A DNA stretch of 64,000 bases, taken from NCBI RefSeq assembly GCF_001982635.1, contig NZ_MKFI01000001.1, positions 612,774 through 676,773 on the forward strand, given 5' to 3'. The DNA is from Bradyrhizobium mercantei (GTDB lineage: Bacteria > Pseudomonadota > Alphaproteobacteria > Rhizobiales > Xanthobacteraceae). The first letter of the stretch is position 1. The number at the start of each line of letters is the position of its first letter. This document shows, one piece after another, positions 61,036-64,000 of the stretch. Made by a program: the position numbers and the translations under genes. A model generated the notes under the pieces. The model was not told the DNA's origin. It saw only the letters and a list, made by a program, of their open reading frames with translations, and searched no databases.

Positions 61036-62268
61036 TCAGCGAACCAGTTCGCCAGTTTTCATGTTGGGGGGATAGAGGATCGTGGCGTCACCGAAGCCTT
61101 GGTTCGCTTTGGTGTACTGAAGGACCATGATCGGCTGCACGCTCCGCTGCCAATCGACGCCATCGGACTGTTTGAAGGCCACACCGGTCTGGTTCCAGCT
61201 TGTGAATCCTCCTTTGACGAGTGCGCCCGAGACCTTCTCTCCCTCCGTGGAACAGGCCGCGTTCATTGCTTGCGCCAGCACGATCGTATTGCCGAACGCG
61301 GCGAGTGAGCTGTAGAGAGCAGGCTCGTTGTAGGACTTCCGGTATTCCTCCTGCAGCCACTTGCCCGCGTCGGTAAGAACTTGCTTGGGCTGGTAGTAGG
61401 ACAGGAAGATCATGTTTTTCCCGAGCTCCCCCAGGTTACGCCAGAACTCTGGCCGTATCGGGAGGTCGTAGGAGATGATCATCGGAGTCTTCGGCAGCAG
61501 TCCCACGTCAGCGGACTGCTTGACGATCAGGTAAGCGGGCGCGCCTACGCCCATATTGTAGATCACGTCCGGCGCGAACTTCTTCACCTGCAGCAATGTG
61601 GGCAAGAGGTCGGGGTTCGTTTTATCGAAGATCCAAAGCTGGCTCGACATCCCGCCATCGACGAAGCGCTTTTGCATGTCTGGCCCGCTGGAGGTCCCGT
61701 AATCGGTGTTCTCGGCGAGGATGGCCACGCGCTTGAACCCGTAGCTCTTTATGAATGCTTCCACGACATCGCTACGATCCCGGGCGATCGTATGAGTCAT
61801 GAACGTGAACTTCGTGTGATTGCCGCTGATCTTGTCATCGGACGCCTGCGTCACCAGCAGCGGCAACTTGTATTGTTCCGCAAGCGGCTGCACAGCCAAC
61901 GCCACCGTGCTGTCGTAGGTGCCAAGCACTCCTGCGATCTTATCGTTCGTCACCAGCGAGCGAAGAGCCGCCATGCCCTTCTCGGCGAGGCCGGAGTCGT
62001 CGCCCTTGACGATGTTGACTGGTCCTGGCGCTGGACACGTCGAATTCCATACTCCGCCGAGCCGCTGGTTCACGTACTTCGCGCCCAGCTCGGCACCTCT
62101 GACGATCAACTGGCCGGCAGCCGAGTCGCCGGGAGGCGATAGCGGCGTAAGCACGCCGATATTGACGGGAGTCGCATTGGCTTGCGCCATTGCACTCGTG
62201 GCGGTTGCCGTGAGAAACGCCGCCGCAGCAGCAGCGATCGCCAGCTTGCCAGACAATTCAAAATCCAT
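61036..62268 (-). CDS. Branched-chain-type periplasmic substrate-binding protein (second importer)
   Basis: A 410-residue type I binding protein. Signal peptide about 1-28 ending ATSAMAQA. The mature part begins VNIGVLTPLSPPGDSAAG and contains YDSTVALAVQPLAEQY, typical of Liv-type receptors. A Cys pair (STCPAPG and AACSTEG) may form a disulfide. AGGACG precedes the ATG. Unlike common Liv operons it lies between the ATPases and the permeases. Confidence 0.92.
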   Translation of the reverse strand: MDFELSGKLAIAAAAAAFLTATATSAMAQANATPVNIGVLTPLSPPGDSAAGQLIVRGAELGAKYVNQRLGGVWNSTCPAPGPVNIVKGDDSGLAEKGMAALRSLVTNDKIAGVLGTYDSTVALAVQPLAEQYKLPLLVTQASDDKISGNHTKFTFMTHTIARDRSDVVEAFIKSYGFKRVAILAENTDYGTSSGPDMQKRFVDGGMSSQLWIFDKTNPDLLPTLLQVKKFAPDVIYNMGVGAPAYLIVKQSADVGLLPKTPMIISYDLPIRPEFWRNLGELGKNMIFLSYYQPKQVLTDAGKWLQEEYRKSYNEPALYSSLAAFGNTIVLAQAMNAACSTEGEKVSGALVKGGFTSWNQTGVAFKQSDGVDWQRSVQPIMVLQYTKANQGFGDATILYPPNMKTGELVR

Positions 62269-62309
62269 GATCGTCCTTTCGAGGAAAGATTGAGAGTGGA
62301 ATAAGCAGC

Positions 62310-63044
62310 TCAGGCGCCCTGGAGCATTTCCCGAATGACGTCGCTGATGTTTTCTGTGAACCAGCGGCCCGTGCCGTGCCGCTGCACCCCGCCCTCGGCG
62401 ATGAGATAGACGCTATCGGACATGGCGACTGCGTCAGTGATGTTCTGATCAACCAAGAGCACCGTCACGCCCTGCGAAGGTAGCGCGGCCAGCATCGCAT
62501 AGACTTCCTGCGCGACTTTGGGCGACATGCCCACGCTGGGTTCATCCAGCAGCATCAATCGCGGCTGGACGATTAGCTCCTTGGCCACCGCGAGCGTGCG
62601 TAGCTGGCCTCCACTTAGCTGCGTGGCCTTGATTCTGCGCCGCTCGGCCAGCACCGGAAATCGCTCGTATATCTCGTCGAGACGTGCCTGCATCTCGGGC
62701 TTTCGACGCCGCAATAGCCATCCACCGAGGCGTAGATTCTCCTCGATCGTCAATTGTGGACAGGTGCTATGGTGCTGCGGCACGTAAGCCATGCCGTCCA
62801 ATTTGCGACGGTCGGGAGCAGTCGCCTCCATGATGCTGCCCGCGAACTCTACGGTGCCGCGGCGCGCAGGTAACAGGCCGAAAATGCATCGCAGCAGGGT
62901 CGACTTGCCGGCGCCATTGGGGCCGATGATCGTCGTGACCTTCCCTCTTTCGGCCCGAAGATCGATATTTCGAAGGATGTCAATGCCGGGCACATAACCA
63001 ACGCCGAGGCCCGCGACATTCAACAATGCGTCGGCGGTGCTCAT
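62310..63044 (-). CDS. livF: ABC transporter ATPase, LivF family (second importer)
   Basis: A 244-residue ATPase: Walker A GPNGAGKST, signature LSGGQLRTLAVAKEL, Walker B LMLLDEPSVGMSP, D-loop and DQN in place of the usual switch His region. The ATG overlaps the livG stop (ATGA, 63041-63044). Forms the motor with LivG. Confidence 0.92.
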   Translation of the reverse strand: MSTADALLNVAGLGVGYVPGIDILRNIDLRAERGKVTTIIGPNGAGKSTLLRCIFGLLPARRGTVEFAGSIMEATAPDRRKLDGMAYVPQHHSTCPQLTIEENLRLGGWLLRRRKPEMQARLDEIYERFPVLAERRRIKATQLSGGQLRTLAVAKELIVQPRLMLLDEPSVGMSPKVAQEVYAMLAALPSQGVTVLLVDQNITDAVAMSDSVYLIAEGGVQRHGTGRWFTENISDVIREMLQGA

Positions 63045-63775
63045 ACCGGTTTTCCTAAGTAAGCAGCCACTACCTCGGGCGATGCAGACACCTCATCGAG
63101 CGTGCCCTGCGCAATCACCTGCCCGTTTCCCATGACGATGACGTTGGAGCACAGCGCGCGGATCGTTGACATTTCGTGGCTCACCAGAACCACTGTCGCC
63201 TGAAATCGCTCATTGATTTGGCGGATGGTGTGGGTAATCCGCTCCTTGAGCGCGGGAGCCACGCCACCAAAAGGCTCATCGAGCAACAGAAGCTTTACCG
63301 GCGCGCACATCAGCGCACGGGCCAACTGGAGCAACATGGCCTGACCGCCGGACAGGCTCCCCGCGGGATGCTGAGCCATCCCGGTGAGGCCAGTCGTCGC
63401 GAGCGCATCGAAAGCGGCATCGCGCATAGCATCGAGGCTCTCGCTCCTGCCATCCCCGGCCACCGGCAGCAACACGTTCTCAAGCACGGTCAGGCTGGCG
63501 AAGGTCTTGGGCATCTGGAAGGTCCGCACCAAGCCGAGACCGGCCAGCTCATAGGGCTTGCGTCGGGTCAACTCCTCTCCGTCGAGGATGATTTCTCCCG
63601 TGTCAGGGGCGTAGAAGCCACTGATCAGGTTGATCAGCGTGGTTTTCCCGGACCCGTTTGGCCCGATCAGGCCATAAATCTGCCCGCGCTGAAGGTCGGC
63701 AGAAATCTCTCGGACCGCATGCGTTCCGCCAAAGCGTTTCGACAAGCACCGGATTTGGAGGATTGAAGAAATCAC
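63041..63775 (-). CDS. livG: ABC transporter ATPase, LivG family (second importer)
   Basis: A 244-residue ATPase with Walker A GPNGSGKTT, signature LSGGQAMLLQLARAL, Walker B LLLLDEPFGGVAP and H-loop VSHEM. The GTG at 63775 is chosen because GGGAG lies about 9 nt upstream and gives the normal N-terminus (ISSILQIRCLSKRFGG). First gene of the array; its 5' region carries a symmetric operator candidate. Confidence 0.9.
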   Translation of the reverse strand: MISSILQIRCLSKRFGGTHAVREISADLQRGQIYGLIGPNGSGKTTLINLISGFYAPDTGEIILDGEELTRRKPYELAGLGLVRTFQMPKTFASLTVLENVLLPVAGDGRSESLDAMRDAAFDALATTGLTGMAQHPAGSLSGGQAMLLQLARALMCAPVKLLLLDEPFGGVAPALKERITHTIRQINERFQATVVLVSHEMSTIRALCSNVIVMGNGQVIAQGTLDEVSASPEVVAAYLGKPV

Positions 63776-63818
63776 CCAGCGCGCTCCCTCATGTTTTGTT
63801 GTGAGGCACCATAGTCTC

Positions 63819-63839
63819 TTGTCGACACGCTGTCTACAA
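63819..63839. promoter_or_regulatory. Candidate GntR (FCD) operator before the second Liv importer
   Basis: TTGTCGACA and TGTCTACAA flank a 3-bp centre; the arms are inverse with 8 of 9 matches. It lies 44 bp upstream of the livG GTG. FCD-type GntR regulators often bind short palindromes with TTGT...ACAA ends, and such a regulator is encoded in this array. Confidence 0.5.
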
Positions 63840-64000
63840 TGGATCGGCACATTTTGAGATATATGTCCGCGGCTCGGACGGGTCCCGTTATGAGCCTTCA
63901 CCAGGCAGTGCGCGGCCCCCCACTCCAAAGTGCATCGACGGCCGAACGATTCCGGGCATGGACGCAGCCGCGCCGGCCCGATCGATCACTTCAAATGCAA

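Overview
The window looks like chromosomal DNA of a GC-rich alphaproteobacterium of the Bradyrhizobium / Nitrobacteraceae type. This rests on codon use, gene families, the style of the intergenic palindromes, an AAHS-type aromatic acid transporter, several branched-chain-type (Liv) ABC operons, and a near-perfect 47-bp nod box. No rRNA, tRNA, CRISPR array, insertion sequence or phage gene was recognised.

Layout. 0-3.4 kb: TetR regulator, RidA, CaiB/BaiF CoA-transferase, small exported His-rich protein. 3.4-12.5 kb: nitrate assimilation, with nirB-nirD-nasA on the minus strand diverging from narK and a fused PP2C phosphatase/Ser-Thr kinase. A textbook sigma-54 promoter faces narK and a near match faces nirB. 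12.6-16.2 kb: periplasmic oxidation operon (PCuAC copper chaperone, PQQ alcohol dehydrogenase with the Asp-Tyr-Asp lanthanide signature, cytochrome c, small exported protein). 16.7-19.6 kb: a NrtR-like Nudix regulator divergent from an SPFH protein and a divergent NAD-kinase homologue, with 22-bp-spaced operator repeats. 20.0-22.5 kb: an unusual 816-residue protein combining LGFP repeats, a hydrophobic hairpin and a HELTH metalloprotease motif. 22.9-24.9 kb: a GNAT acetyltransferase and short hypothetical genes.

25.2-29.2 kb is a decayed nod-box locus. A nod box lies between a NodD-like regulator broken by about four frameshifts and a minus-strand operon. The first two operon genes (FAD monooxygenase, alpha/beta hydrolase) have been fused out of frame by a deletion, while an MFS transporter and an SDR remain intact. 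29.3-44.8 kb is a catabolic island. An IclR regulator diverges from a plus-strand operon (2-hydroxyacid dehydrogenase homologue, M24 homologue, P450, AAHS transporter, resorcylate-type decarboxylase). That operon converges on a minus-strand operon (cyclase-family hydrolase, cupin, SDR, 3-hydroxyacyl-CoA dehydrogenase homologue, beta-keto acid cleavage enzyme, five-gene Liv ABC importer).

45.2-53.3 kb is a sugar or sugar-acid module: GntR/UTRA regulator, enolase-superfamily dehydratase, MalFGK-type ABC importer, lactonase-type amidohydrolase and SDR. This set fits an oxidative dehydrogenase-lactonase-dehydratase route. 53.6-63.8 kb is a ten-gene minus-strand array: Liv ABC importer, FCD-type GntR regulator, GST, PhzF-like protein with a Tat-type leader, MHS-family transporter and aromatic/aspartate aminotransferase. 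A candidate GntR operator lies upstream of the first gene. Function calls come from motifs and family knowledge; substrates are mostly inferred.
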